From Acetobacter lambici (GTDB taxonomy: Bacteria; Pseudomonadota; Alphaproteobacteria; Acetobacterales; Acetobacteraceae): a stretch of 64,000 nt of DNA. Made by a program: the position numbers and the translations under genes. Shown piece by piece: positions 8,423 through 17,566 of this stretch. The notes under the pieces are model-generated. The model searched no databases. It was not told the origin of the DNA and saw nothing but the letters and a program-made list of their open reading frames with translations. The first letter of the stretch is position 1. The number at the start of each line of letters is the position of its first letter. The DNA lies in assembly GCF_011516885.1 (NCBI RefSeq), contig NZ_WOTD01000011.1, positions 1-64,000 of the forward strand. Reading direction: 5' to 3'.

Positions 8423-8911
8423 AAAAAGAAAAACTCCGGTGCGCTGGTGGCCAGCCTGAGCGGTGCTTTTGCCAACGTGGCGCAGCACGGAGCAGGGGCG
8501 CTTCCAGCGGGTATAAACAGGCGTGAACTGGAAAACCGAAGGTGCCGACAAAGCCCGCTGACAGCCGCGCGCCAGTGCCCGGCAGGCATGCTGATGCCTG
8601 TGGTCTGGCCGAGATACTCAGGGCAATGGGGCGAACTATGGTCGTGTATCCTTCAGTCATCGCGTTGCTCGGCTTCTGGTCGCTAGGTGGTGGCGGATAA
8701 TGCCGCGCAGACACAACGCCCAGAAAGCAACAAGCAGGGTGCACGGCAGGTACACTAATGCCCAGATGCCATGCACATTAAGCATGACCCAAATACCGCA
8801 AGACTGCAAGCTATTCGTAATAAAGGCTTTGGGCTGCAAATGGGTGGTTATTTTTTTGCCATTTTTCGGGCACAGTGTCACGTAGACAACCCAAGGATGA
8901 AGGCGCGCTTA
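8423..8911. other. Divergent intergenic region between rne and the amidase gene
   Basis: About 490 bases separate the two divergent genes and should hold both promoters and the rne 5' UTR. I see no recognised RNA motif. One small minus-strand frame in it is listed separately. No repeats or tRNA are present. Confidence 0.5.
8657..8785 (-). CDS. Possible small single-pass membrane protein
   Basis: A 42-codon frame begins at ATG 8785 and reads MLNVHGIWALVYLPCTLL, continuing through AFWALCL and ending in basic residues (HHLATRSRATR). That is the layout of a short transmembrane segment of about 22 residues followed by a positive cytoplasmic tail. It lies upstream of rne on the same strand. The Shine-Dalgarno sequence is weak and the frame extends further upstream without a clear start, so this could be chance. 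No function is proposed. Confidence 0.25.
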   Translation of the reverse strand: MLNVHGIWALVYLPCTLLVAFWALCLRGIIRHHLATRSRATR

Positions 8912-9811
8912 ATGGCACCGCACAGGCCGGACCACGTTTGGTCGGATACGCACCTGCTGCTCCCCACTTCAATACGTCTGTCCGTGCCGCGCAGAACCTT
9001 CCTGAGCACAATGGCCGGTGGGGTGGTGGCGGCTGGTGTTGCGGCTCCTGCGTCTGCGCGGACCACCCGCGCGGCGGCCCCCTCTGCGCCAGCCGTGGTC
9101 GGGCGTGCCGCGCCGCCCAAACCGCTGGTCATGCTGGACCCGGGGCATGGGGGTAAGGACCCCGGAGCCATCGGGTTTTCTGGTACCTATGAAAAGCACG
9201 TGGCGGAGGCCGCGGCACAGGAACTCTCGCGCCAGTTGCTGGCCACGGGGCGCTACCGTGTGGCGCTTACGCGTGCAAGTGATCATTTTATTCCGCTTGA
9301 TAGCCGGGTGGATATGGCACAGCAGCATGGGGCATCGCTCTTTATTTCCATGCATGCGGATGCGCTGCACAACGCGGGCGTGCGCGGAGCGAGTGTGTAC
9401 ACCCATGCCCACGGTGCCTCCGATAGCCAGACGGCCGATCTGGCGCGCACGGAAAACAGTGCCGACCGCTTTGGCGGCCCCATGGTGCATGGGGCCTCGC
9501 CCGAGGTGCAGCGTATTCTGGCCAGTCTGGTTACGGAGGAAACCCGCAAGGGGTCTTCGCACATGGCGCAGGCTGTTGTGTCTGCTTTTCAGTCCCGCGT
9601 GCAGCTTTTAACACATCCGCACCGCCATGCGGCTTTTGCGGTGCTCAAATCCGCGCAAATTCCGTCTGTTCTGGTGGAGATGGGGTTCATGTCCAACCGG
9701 CTGGATGAGGCCGCATTGCGGCAGGCCGGGCACAGAGCCATGGTGGCGGGGGCCATGTGCCGTGCCGTTAACCTGTATTTTGCCTCCGCGGGTGCAGGGC
9801 TGGCAGGGTAG
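8912..9811 (+). CDS. N-acetylmuramoyl-L-alanine amidase, Tat-exported (Amidase_3)
   Basis: The catalytic domain starts at VMLDPGHGGKDPGAIG, with the zinc-binding His of Amidase_3 enzymes, and continues with a Glu in YEKH, SLFISMHADA (second His) and SVLVEMGFMSN (catalytic Glu). These enzymes cut the amide bond between MurNAc and the stem peptide and separate daughter cells. The N-terminus SVPRRTFLSTMAGG followed by an Ala-rich stretch ending in ASA is a twin-arginine signal; E. coli AmiA and AmiC are also Tat substrates. I chose ATG 8912 because GATGAAGG lies at the right distance; ATG 8897 is the alternative. It is divergent from rne. About 299 residues. Confidence 0.92.
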   Translation: MAPHRPDHVWSDTHLLLPTSIRLSVPRRTFLSTMAGGVVAAGVAAPASARTTRAAAPSAPAVVGRAAPPKPLVMLDPGHGGKDPGAIGFSGTYEKHVAEAAAQELSRQLLATGRYRVALTRASDHFIPLDSRVDMAQQHGASLFISMHADALHNAGVRGASVYTHAHGASDSQTADLARTENSADRFGGPMVHGASPEVQRILASLVTEETRKGSSHMAQAVVSAFQSRVQLLTHPHRHAAFAVLKSAQIPSVLVEMGFMSNRLDEAALRQAGHRAMVAGAMCRAVNLYFASAGAGLAG

Positions 9812-9948
9812 GCTTTAATGCAGCCGCATGGCAGGGCCGGGTGCAGGCGGGCCATATGGTTATGGCCAGCGTAAGAAACCGCAGGGGCTACGTCTTTAAT
9901 ATAATACTATAGGGGAGGGGTAGAAAAGCAGGAGGTCAGAAAAGTAGA

Positions 9949-9966
9949 AGCCCCCTTGCGGGGGCT
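9949..9966 (-). terminator. Hairpin terminator downstream of tRNA-Leu
   Basis: AGCCCCC pairs perfectly with GGGGGCT around a TTGC loop. Read on the minus strand, it follows the tRNA-Leu gene by about 30 bases and is followed by a T-rich stretch (TCTACTTTTCT), suggesting an intrinsic terminator of the tRNA transcript. Confidence 0.65.
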
Positions 9967-9997
9967 GCTTGACTTTACAAATTCCCGGGGGAGAATT

Positions 9998-10084
9998 TGG
10001 TGCCCAGAAGAAGACTCGAACTTCCACAACCTTTCGGTCACAGGTACCTGAAACCTGCGCGTCTACCAATTCCGCCATCTGGGC
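9998..10084 (-). tRNA. tRNA-Leu (CAG)
   Basis: The 87-nt reverse complement has acceptor GCCCAGA/TCTGGGC, D arm with GGCGGAATTGGTAGACGC, anticodon stem CAGGT/ACCTG around loop TTCAGGT (anticodon CAG), the long variable arm expected of class II tRNAs, the TΨC arm with GTTCGAGTC, and an encoded ACCA end. Confidence 0.96.
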
Positions 10085-10273
10085 TCAAATGGCAACCCGG
10101 AGTGTTCCGGGCTGGTGAAGAGGCATTTACCCTGCACACATGGGAGCGTCAACAGGCAAAATGATTTTTTTTGACGAATTTGTGTCAGCGTCCGCTCTGG
10201 CCTGTTGGGAGCGAATGCAACACAGTGCGCCTGTCGTGTAGAACACGAGATAGAGAGTTAAGGGGATGCGGGC

Positions 10274-11230
10274 ATGAGTGGGAACAGGACTGCGGCCGTA
10301 CTGGGCGGGAATGGCTTTGTTGGCCAGTATGTTGTGCAGTGTCTGGCGCAGGCGGGGTACACGGTGCGTGTGGCCAGCCGAAGGCCGGATCTGGGGGCTC
10401 TGCTGCGGCCCATGGGGCGTGTGGGGCAGGTTGCGCCTTTTTACGCCTCCGTGCTGGATGACAAGACAGTCGCCTGCGTGGTGCGTGGGGCTGAGGTGGT
10501 GATCAACCTTGCCGCGGTCCTGTCCTCTTCCTCCGCGCAGAGTTTGCAGGCGGTCAATGTGGATGGGGCGGGGCGCGTGGCCCGCCTTGCGGCGGAGGCG
10601 GGGGTTGCCCGCTACGTGCATGTGTCTGCCCTTGGGGCTTCGGCCGAGGCTCCTTCCGCCTATGGCCGCAGCCGGGCTGCGGGGGAGGCGCTGGTCCGCC
10701 AGTACCGGCCCGATGCCTCCATTGTGCGTCCGTCCGTTATTTTTGGGCCGGAGGACAAGTTCTTCAACCTGTTTGGCATGCTGGCCCGGTACCTGCCGTT
10801 TATGCCGGTCTATGGTGCCACCACCCGTGTGCAGCCTGTTTGTGTGGGGGATGTGGCGCAGGTTGTGGCGCAGCTTGCCACCACGCCTGAGATTTCTGGT
10901 CGGGAATGGCAGCTTGGCGGGCCGGATGTGATGACCATGCAGGATATTGCCACCTTTGTTCTGCGCCAGACGCAGCGGGACAGGCCAGTGGTGCGTGTGC
11001 CCATGGCGCTGGCACGGTTGCAGGCGGCCGTGCTGGAGCGTCTGCCCGGCAAAATGCTCACGCGGGACCAGTTGCTCATGCTCTCGCGCGATAATATGGT
11101 GCCCCCTACGGAATCGGGGTTTGATGTGCTGGGTCTTGTGCCGCGTAGTGTGGAGTCCTGTGTGCCGTTTTATCTGGAGCGGTACAGGGCTGGTGGTGGC
11201 CGGTCTGGCATTTTTGTTCCACAGCGGTAG
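10274..11230 (+). CDS. NAD-dependent epimerase/dehydratase, complex I NDUFA9-like
   Basis: This 318-residue protein is an atypical short-chain dehydrogenase with an N-terminal Rossmann motif AVLGGNGFVGQYVVQCL (GxxGxxG) and VVINLAAVL. The body resembles the alphaproteobacterial relatives of the mitochondrial complex I accessory subunit NDUFA9: YVHVSALGASAEAPS, YGRSRAAGEALVR, and SIVRPSVIFGPEDKFFN. Members bind NAD(P)H, and some are linked to complex I or quinone metabolism; the role here is inferred only. It stands alone between tRNA-Leu and gltD, with its own upstream region of about 190 bases. Confidence 0.85.
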   Translation: MSGNRTAAVLGGNGFVGQYVVQCLAQAGYTVRVASRRPDLGALLRPMGRVGQVAPFYASVLDDKTVACVVRGAEVVINLAAVLSSSSAQSLQAVNVDGAGRVARLAAEAGVARYVHVSALGASAEAPSAYGRSRAAGEALVRQYRPDASIVRPSVIFGPEDKFFNLFGMLARYLPFMPVYGATTRVQPVCVGDVAQVVAQLATTPEISGREWQLGGPDVMTMQDIATFVLRQTQRDRPVVRVPMALARLQAAVLERLPGKMLTRDQLLMLSRDNMVPPTESGFDVLGLVPRSVESCVPFYLERYRAGGGRSGIFVPQR

Positions 11231-11427
11231 GTTGAAGTAACAAAGGTCCGGAATGGAACCTTTTATTTTATAAAAAATGCGCCATTTGAGGCTATTCCGG
11301 GCCTAAAATTAAAATAGGTAAGCAATGCTGTCTTTTTATCCGCGAGGATAAAGGGCACTTTCCCTCCTGCTTGATTTTAGGGGGGGCGAGGACTGTCTGC
11401 CGCGCCCTTGTTAGCCGGGGATGGCGT

Positions 11428-12873
11428 ATGACAACCAAGATGCTGAAATTTGTCTCCGTTCCGCAAAAGCAGCCGGAAAAACGTACGGCTGCCGATCGGC
11501 GGGCGGATTTTGACGAAATTTACACGGACTTTAAGCCAGAACAGGCGACCGAACAGGCCAGCCGCTGCTCGCAGTGTGGTGTGCCGTTCTGTTCCGTTCA
11601 TTGCCCGCTGGGGAACAACATTCCCGACTGGCTGATGCTGACCGCGCAAGGTCGGCTGGAGGAAGCCTATGGCGTATCCTCCGCCACCAACACCTTCCCC
11701 GAAATCTGTGGCCGCATCTGCCCGCAGGACCGCCTGTGCGAAGGAAGCTGCGTGATCGAGCCGGGGTTCGAGAGCGTGACCATTGGCGCGGTGGAGCGGT
11801 TTATTACGGACACAGCGTTCGAGAACGGTTGGGTCAAACCCGTGGCCCCCTTGCGCGAGCGTACGGAATCCATAGGCATTGTCGGGGCTGGCCCCGCAGG
11901 GCTGGCGGCTGCCGACCAGCTGCGCGCGCAGGGTTATCAGGTTCATGTGTATGATCGGTATGACCGCGTGGGCGGACTGCTGGTTTACGGTATTCCCGGA
12001 TTCAAGCTGGAAAAACATATTGTGGCCCGCAGGCACGAACTGCTGGCCGAAGGTGGGGTGGTGTTCCACCTTGGTCAGGGTATTGGCTCGGGCGCGGGTG
12101 AGTTGTCCTTTGCCGAACTGCGCGGGCGGCACAATGCGTTGCTGATCGCAACGGGTGTGTACAAGTCACGCGCAATTGGTGGCCCCGGCGCGGGCCTTGC
12201 AGGGATTGAAAAAGCTCTGGACTACCTGACCGCCTCCAACCGTCGCTCGTTGGGTGACGTGCTGCCAGACGAGGCTCAGGCGCTGGATGCCGCAGGCAAA
12301 AACGTGGTGGTGCTGGGTGGTGGTGATACGGCCATGGACTGCGTGCGCACTGCCATCCGTCAGGGTGCCAGGTCCGTGCGCTGCCTCTATCGCCGCGACC
12401 GCGCCAACATGCCCGGCTCCACGCGTGAGGTAAAGAACGCGGAAGAAGAAGGTGTGCAGTTTGAATGGCTGGCCGCACCCGAGGCGTTCCTTGGTGATAC
12501 ACACGTAACGGGCGTGCGGGCATCGCGCATGAAGCTGGGCCTGCCCGATGCTTCTGGCCGTCAGTCGGTGGAACCGCTGGAAGGTTCCACCTTTACGCTC
12601 GATGCTGATCTGGTGATTGCCGCCCTCGGCTTTGACCCCGAACCCCTGCCGCAGTTGTGGGATGAACCCGCTCTGGCGGCCTCGCGCTGGGGTACGCTCA
12701 AGGTGGACCAGAAGAGCTTCATGACCTCGCTGCCCGGTGTGTTTGCAGCAGGGGATATTGTGCGTGGGGCCAGTCTGGTCGTGTGGGCGATCAAGGACGG
12801 GCGGGAAGCCGCCCAGAGCATCCATGAGTGGATCAAGGCCGATGCAATGGCTCGTACGGCGGAGCAGGGATAA
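11428..12873 (+). CDS. gltD: Glutamate synthase, small (beta) subunit
   Basis: This 481-residue FAD protein supplies electrons from NADPH to the large subunit. The N-terminal iron-sulfur region shows CSQCGVPFCSVHCPLGNNIP and CGRICPQDRLCEGSC. An FAD-binding GIVGAGPAGLAAA and an NADPH-binding VVVLGGGDTAMDC follow, with a C-terminal GVFAAGDIVRGASLVVWAI. I start at ATG 11428 (MTTKMLKFVSV), preceded by GGGG, rather than at 11371. The stop TAA shares its last base with the ATG of gltB, so the two are translationally coupled. Unusually for many bacteria, gltD precedes gltB. Together they make glutamate from glutamine and 2-oxoglutarate. Confidence 0.97.
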   Translation: MTTKMLKFVSVPQKQPEKRTAADRRADFDEIYTDFKPEQATEQASRCSQCGVPFCSVHCPLGNNIPDWLMLTAQGRLEEAYGVSSATNTFPEICGRICPQDRLCEGSCVIEPGFESVTIGAVERFITDTAFENGWVKPVAPLRERTESIGIVGAGPAGLAAADQLRAQGYQVHVYDRYDRVGGLLVYGIPGFKLEKHIVARRHELLAEGGVVFHLGQGIGSGAGELSFAELRGRHNALLIATGVYKSRAIGGPGAGLAGIEKALDYLTASNRRSLGDVLPDEAQALDAAGKNVVVLGGGDTAMDCVRTAIRQGARSVRCLYRRDRANMPGSTREVKNAEEEGVQFEWLAAPEAFLGDTHVTGVRASRMKLGLPDASGRQSVEPLEGSTFTLDADLVIAALGFDPEPLPQLWDEPALAASRWGTLKVDQKSFMTSLPGVFAAGDIVRGASLVVWAIKDGREAAQSIHEWIKADAMARTAEQG

Positions 12874-15800
12874 TGGATATGGAACAGTTTTCGCACACTG
12901 TTTCCGCTGAAAGCGGTGAAAAGTTTCTCAAGGCGTGGGACGCCAACGTGCAGGCGCTCGACGGGCTGTATGACCCGGCGGACGAGCGCGATTCCTGCGG
13001 CGTGGGTCTTGTGGCCGCCCTTGACGGCAAGCGCCGCCGCGAGGTGGTGGAAGCCGGTATTGCAGCCCTGAAAGCCATCTGGCATCGCGGCGCTGTGGAT
13101 GCTGACGGCAAAACGGGCGATGGTGCGGGCATTCATGTGGAAATTCCGCAGGAATTTTTTGCCGATGCCATTACCAGCACGGGCGACCGGCCCAGCGATG
13201 GCCCCATTGCGGTTGGGCAGGTGTTCCTGCCCAAGACCGATTTTGTGGCGCAGGAACAGTGCCGCCAGATTATCGAAACCCAGATTCTGGCCTTTGGCTA
13301 CGGCATTTACGGCTGGCGGCAGGTGCCGATCGACACCTCCTGCATTGGTGAAAAAGCCAACGCAACCCGCCCCGAAATCGAGCAGATTCTTATCCGCAAC
13401 CTGCCGGGCAAAACGGAGGAAGCGTTTGAGCGCGATCTGTACGTTATTCGCCGCCGGATAGAAAAAGCCGCCATTGCAGCACAGGTGGATCTGTATATCT
13501 GCTCGCTGTCATGCCGCTCGCTTATCTATAAGGGCATGTTCCTTGCCGAGCATCTGACCGAGTTCTACCCCGACCTGCTGGACGAACGGTTTGTCAGCCG
13601 GTTTGCCATCTACCACCAGCGTTATTCCACCAACACCTTCCCCACATGGAAGCTGGCACAGCCGTTCCGTCGTCTGGCCCATAATGGTGAGATCAACACC
13701 ATTTCGGGCAACATCAACTGGATGAAAAGCCACGAAACGCGCCTGTCCCATCCCGACCTTGACCCGTGGATGGCCGACATCAAGCCGCTGGTGCAGGCTG
13801 GTGGGTCGGATACGGCAACGTTGGACAACGTGTTTGAACTGCTGACCTTTGCCGGGCGGGACGCGCCTGCGGCCAAGGCGCTGATGATCCCGGCTAGCGT
13901 AGGTGGCAATGCGGCCATGAAGCCCGCACACCGCGATATGTTCACCTACTGCAACGCGGTTATGGAACCGTGGGACGGCCCCGCCGCCCTGTGTGCGACC
14001 GATGGCCGCTGGGTTGTGGCCGGGTTGGACCGTTCCGGCCTGCGCCCGCTGCGTTATACGGTGACCACGGATGACCTGCTGATCGTCGGGTCCGAGACCG
14101 GTATGGTGCGCGTGCCCGAAAACGCCATTGTCAGCCGTGGGCGCCTTGGCCCGGGCGAGATGATTGGTGTGGATCTGGACGAAGCCAAACTGTACGGCAA
14201 CAGTGCGCTGCTGGATGTGCTGTCCACCCGTCAGGACTTTTCGGACTGGATCAAACGCACCCAGAAGATCGGCCACCTTGTCCGCTCCGAAGTGACCGAG
14301 CCAGTCTATTACAAAGGGGACGAACTGCGCCGCCGCCAGCTGGCCGTGGGCACCACGCTTGAAGAACTGGAAACCCTGCTCCACCCCATGGTGGAAGACG
14401 CGAGCGAAGCCATTGGCTCCATGGGGGATGATACGCCTCTGGCCGTGCTTTCGCCCCGTTACCGTGGTCTGTCGCACTACTTCCGCCAGATGTTCAGCCA
14501 GGTGACCAACCCGCCCATCGACAGCCTGCGTGAAGCGGGTGTGATGAGCCTTGCCACACGCCTTGGCAACCTTGGCAACATTCTGGACCAGTCGGCCGAG
14601 CAGTGCGACATGCTGCAACTGCCCAGCCCGGTCCTGACCTCGGGCGAGTACGAGGCCCTGCGTGGCTTCTGTGGCGCGTCCGCCAGCGTGATCGACTGCA
14701 CCTTCCCCGCGCGTGATGGAGAGGCCGGTCTGCGCGAGGCCATTGCCCGCATCCGCCGGGAGGCGGAGGAAAGTGTGCGTGGTGGCTGCACCCATGTGTT
14801 CCTGACCGATGAGGGCCAGTCCCCCGACCGTGCCTCCATCCCCATGATTCTGGCCACGGGGGCTGTGCATACCCATCTTGTCCGCACATCGCTGCGTACG
14901 TTCACATCGCTCAATGTGCGGACGTCCACGGCACTGGACGTGCATGCCATTGCCGTGACCATTGGCGTGGGTGCTACTACGGTCAACCCGTATCTGGCGC
15001 AGGAAAGCATTGCTGACCGCCATCGCCGTGGTCTGTTTGGCAGCCGTACCCTGCGTGAATGCATGGAGCGCTACCGCAAGGCGGTGGACAAGGGTCTGCT
15101 CAAGATCATGTCCAAAATGGGTATTTCCATTGTGGCGTCCTACCGTGGCGGGTGCAATTTTGAGGCCGTGGGCCTCTCACGCGCACTGACTGCGGAGTTC
15201 TTCCCCGGTATGCCCTCGCGCATTTCCGGTATTGGTCTGTCCGGTATTGCCCGCAACGCGCTTAGCTTCCACGAGCAGGCATGGGGTTCGGCCTCCGCGC
15301 TGACCCTGCCCGTGGGTGGGCTGTACAAGCTGCGCCGCAGCGGGGAGCAGCACGCGTTTGATGGCGGGCTGATCCATATGCTCCAGACCGCTGTGGCAAC
15401 AGACAGCTTTACCATCTACCAGCGTTATGCCGATGCCGTGCGCGCCCAGCCGCCCGTGGCCCTGCGTGACCTGCTCGACTTCCGCGATGGGCGCACGCCC
15501 ATTCCGGTGGACGAGGTGGAAAGCATTACGCAGTTGCGTAAACGCCTGATCTCCCCCGCTATCTCGCTCGGTGCTCTCAGCCCCGAAGCGCATGAAACTC
15601 TGTCCATCGCCATGAACCGGATTGGGGCCAAGTCCGATTCCGGTGAGGGGGGGGAAGACCCCGCACGCGCCAAACCCCGCCCCAATGGGGATAACGCGTC
15701 CTCCGCTATCAAGCAGGTGGCATCGGGCCGTTTTGGTGTGACCGCGCAGTACCTCAATGATTGCCGCGAGCTGGAAATTAAAGTGGCCCAAGGTGCCAAG

Positions 15801-17429
15801 CCGGGTGAAGGCGGGCAGTTGCCGGGCTTTAAGGTGACTGAGCTTATTGCCAAGCTGCGCCATGCCACACCGGGGGTCACGCTGATCTCGCCCCCTCCGC
15901 ACCACGATATTTATTCCATCGAGGATCTGGCCCAGCTTATTTACGACCTCAAGCAGATCAACCCCGATGCCAGCGTGACCGTCAAACTGGTTGCACGCTC
16001 TGGTATTGGCACCATTGCCGCGGGTGTGGCCAAGGCCAAGGCCGACGCCATTCTTATTTCCGGCCATTCTGGTGGCACGGGGGCAAGCCCGGTCAGCTCC
16101 ATCAAATACGCGGGTCTGCCGTGGGAGCTTGGGCTGGCGGAAACGCATCAGGTGCTCATGCTCAACCGCCTGCGCCATCGCGTGCGCCTGCGGGCTGATG
16201 GTGGCATCAAAACCGGTCGGGATGTGGTGATCGCGGCCATGCTGGGTGCGGAAGAATTTGGCATTGGCACGGCCAGCCTTGTGGCCATGGGCTGCATTAT
16301 GGTGCGCCAGTGCCACTCCAACACCTGCCCGGTTGGCGTGTGCTCGCAGGACCCGGCCATGCGCGCCAAGTTTGAAGGCACGCCAGAAAAGGTGATCAAC
16401 CTGTTCTCGTTCATTGCGGAGGATGTGCGCAACATTCTGGCCTCCCTTGGCTTCCGCACGCTTAACGAGATTATTGGCCGCACGGACCTGCTGCGTCAGG
16501 TCTCGCGCGGGGCGGATTATCTGGACGATCTGGACCTGAACTCCCTGCTTTCGCAGGCTGATCCGGGGCCGTTTGCGCGTTACTGCACACTGGAGGGCCG
16601 TAACGAGGTACCAGACTCGCTGGACGCGCAGATGATCAACGATGCCCGCCCGCTGTTTGACCATGGTGAGAAAATGCAGCTGCACTACAACGTGCAGAAC
16701 ACCCAGCGCGCCATTGGCACGCGCATTTCCTCGCTCATCGTGCGTCAGTTCGGCATGAAAACGCTGGCACCGGGCCATTTGACCGTGCGTCTGCGTGGTT
16801 CGGCTGGTCAGTCTCTTGGCGCGTTTGCGGTGCAGGGGCTCAAGCTGGAAGTGCTGGGCGATGCCAACGACTACGTGGGTAAGGGCCTGTCGGGGGCGAC
16901 CATTACGGTCCGTCCTTCTCCATCCTCCACGCTGGTGTCCAACCAGAACGCCATTATTGGTAACACGGTGCTGTATGGCGCGACCGCGGGTGAGCTGTAC
17001 GCGGCAGGGCAGGCGGGTGAGCGCTTTGCGGTGCGTAACTCCGGTGCCACGGCGGTTATCGAAGGGTGCGGCTCCAACTGTTGCGAATACATGACCGGCG
17101 GCACTGTTGTGGTGCTGGGCGAAGTGGGCGACAACTTTGGCGCGGGCTTTACCGGCGGTATGGCCTTTGTGCTGGACAGCACGGGCGGCTTTACCAAACG
17201 CATCAACCCCGAAGCCCTGCTGTGGTCGCGTGTAACAGACCCCAAGTGGGCTGAAAGCCTGCGTGCGCTGGTGGAACGCCATGTGGAGGAAACAGGGTCG
17301 GCCTATGCCTCCATGCTGCTGCACAAGTGGGACGAGGTTCTGCCCCAGTTCTGGCAGATTGTGCCCAAGGACTACGCCAAGATCATTGGCTTTAGTGTGG
17401 AAGGGGCAGCGCAGGCCAAATCGGCCTGA
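12873..17429 (+). CDS. gltB: Glutamate synthase, large (alpha) subunit
   Basis: This 1518-residue protein has the GltB layout. A class II glutamine amidotransferase domain starts at Cys42 (ERDSCGVGLVAALDG), meaning a propeptide of 41 residues must be removed to expose the nucleophile. Then come the central domain, the FMN-binding synthase domain with ISGHSGGTGASP, the 3Fe-4S cluster cysteines in CIMVRQCHSNTCPVGVC, and the C-terminal beta-helix (GXXG-rich, with NNFGAGFTGGMAFV). It transfers glutamine-derived ammonia to 2-oxoglutarate through an internal tunnel. The start overlaps the gltD stop by one base. A strong terminator follows. Confidence 0.98.
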   Translation: MDMEQFSHTVSAESGEKFLKAWDANVQALDGLYDPADERDSCGVGLVAALDGKRRREVVEAGIAALKAIWHRGAVDADGKTGDGAGIHVEIPQEFFADAITSTGDRPSDGPIAVGQVFLPKTDFVAQEQCRQIIETQILAFGYGIYGWRQVPIDTSCIGEKANATRPEIEQILIRNLPGKTEEAFERDLYVIRRRIEKAAIAAQVDLYICSLSCRSLIYKGMFLAEHLTEFYPDLLDERFVSRFAIYHQRYSTNTFPTWKLAQPFRRLAHNGEINTISGNINWMKSHETRLSHPDLDPWMADIKPLVQAGGSDTATLDNVFELLTFAGRDAPAAKALMIPASVGGNAAMKPAHRDMFTYCNAVMEPWDGPAALCATDGRWVVAGLDRSGLRPLRYTVTTDDLLIVGSETGMVRVPENAIVSRGRLGPGEMIGVDLDEAKLYGNSALLDVLSTRQDFSDWIKRTQKIGHLVRSEVTEPVYYKGDELRRRQLAVGTTLEELETLLHPMVEDASEAIGSMGDDTPLAVLSPRYRGLSHYFRQMFSQVTNPPIDSLREAGVMSLATRLGNLGNILDQSAEQCDMLQLPSPVLTSGEYEALRGFCGASASVIDCTFPARDGEAGLREAIARIRREAEESVRGGCTHVFLTDEGQSPDRASIPMILATGAVHTHLVRTSLRTFTSLNVRTSTALDVHAIAVTIGVGATTVNPYLAQESIADRHRRGLFGSRTLRECMERYRKAVDKGLLKIMSKMGISIVASYRGGCNFEAVGLSRALTAEFFPGMPSRISGIGLSGIARNALSFHEQAWGSASALTLPVGGLYKLRRSGEQHAFDGGLIHMLQTAVATDSFTIYQRYADAVRAQPPVALRDLLDFRDGRTPIPVDEVESITQLRKRLISPAISLGALSPEAHETLSIAMNRIGAKSDSGEGGEDPARAKPRPNGDNASSAIKQVASGRFGVTAQYLNDCRELEIKVAQGAKPGEGGQLPGFKVTELIAKLRHATPGVTLISPPPHHDIYSIEDLAQLIYDLKQINPDASVTVKLVARSGIGTIAAGVAKAKADAILISGHSGGTGASPVSSIKYAGLPWELGLAETHQVLMLNRLRHRVRLRADGGIKTGRDVVIAAMLGAEEFGIGTASLVAMGCIMVRQCHSNTCPVGVCSQDPAMRAKFEGTPEKVINLFSFIAEDVRNILASLGFRTLNEIIGRTDLLRQVSRGADYLDDLDLNSLLSQADPGPFARYCTLEGRNEVPDSLDAQMINDARPLFDHGEKMQLHYNVQNTQRAIGTRISSLIVRQFGMKTLAPGHLTVRLRGSAGQSLGAFAVQGLKLEVLGDANDYVGKGLSGATITVRPSPSSTLVSNQNAIIGNTVLYGATAGELYAAGQAGERFAVRNSGATAVIEGCGSNCCEYMTGGTVVVLGEVGDNFGAGFTGGMAFVLDSTGGFTKRINPEALLWSRVTDPKWAESLRALVERHVEETGSAYASMLLHKWDEVLPQFWQIVPKDYAKIIGFSVEGAAQAKSA

Positions 17430-17460
17430 GCCTGCCAGCCTTTACCGGGTCTGAGTATGC

Positions 17461-17495
17461 AAAACGGGCGGGGGCTTATGGCTCCCGCCCGTTTT
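17461..17495 (+). terminator. Terminator of gltDB
   Basis: AAAACGGGCGGG pairs perfectly with CCCGCCCGTTTT over 12 bp around an 11-base loop, 31 bases after the gltB stop. The A-run/T-run flanks make it a strong intrinsic terminator, separating gltDB from the M3 peptidase gene. Confidence 0.9.
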
Positions 17496-17566
17496 GGTGT
17501 TCTGGTGCTTTGTCTTTGCATGCAAGGGCTCTCGCCTCGGGTGGATTTGCGCGGTAGAGTGGGGGC

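Noticed and set aside
15177-17324. Minus-strand frame of 715 codons antisense to gltB
   Set aside because: Shadow frame rich in His/Gln/Arg without domains; gltB is complete and certain.
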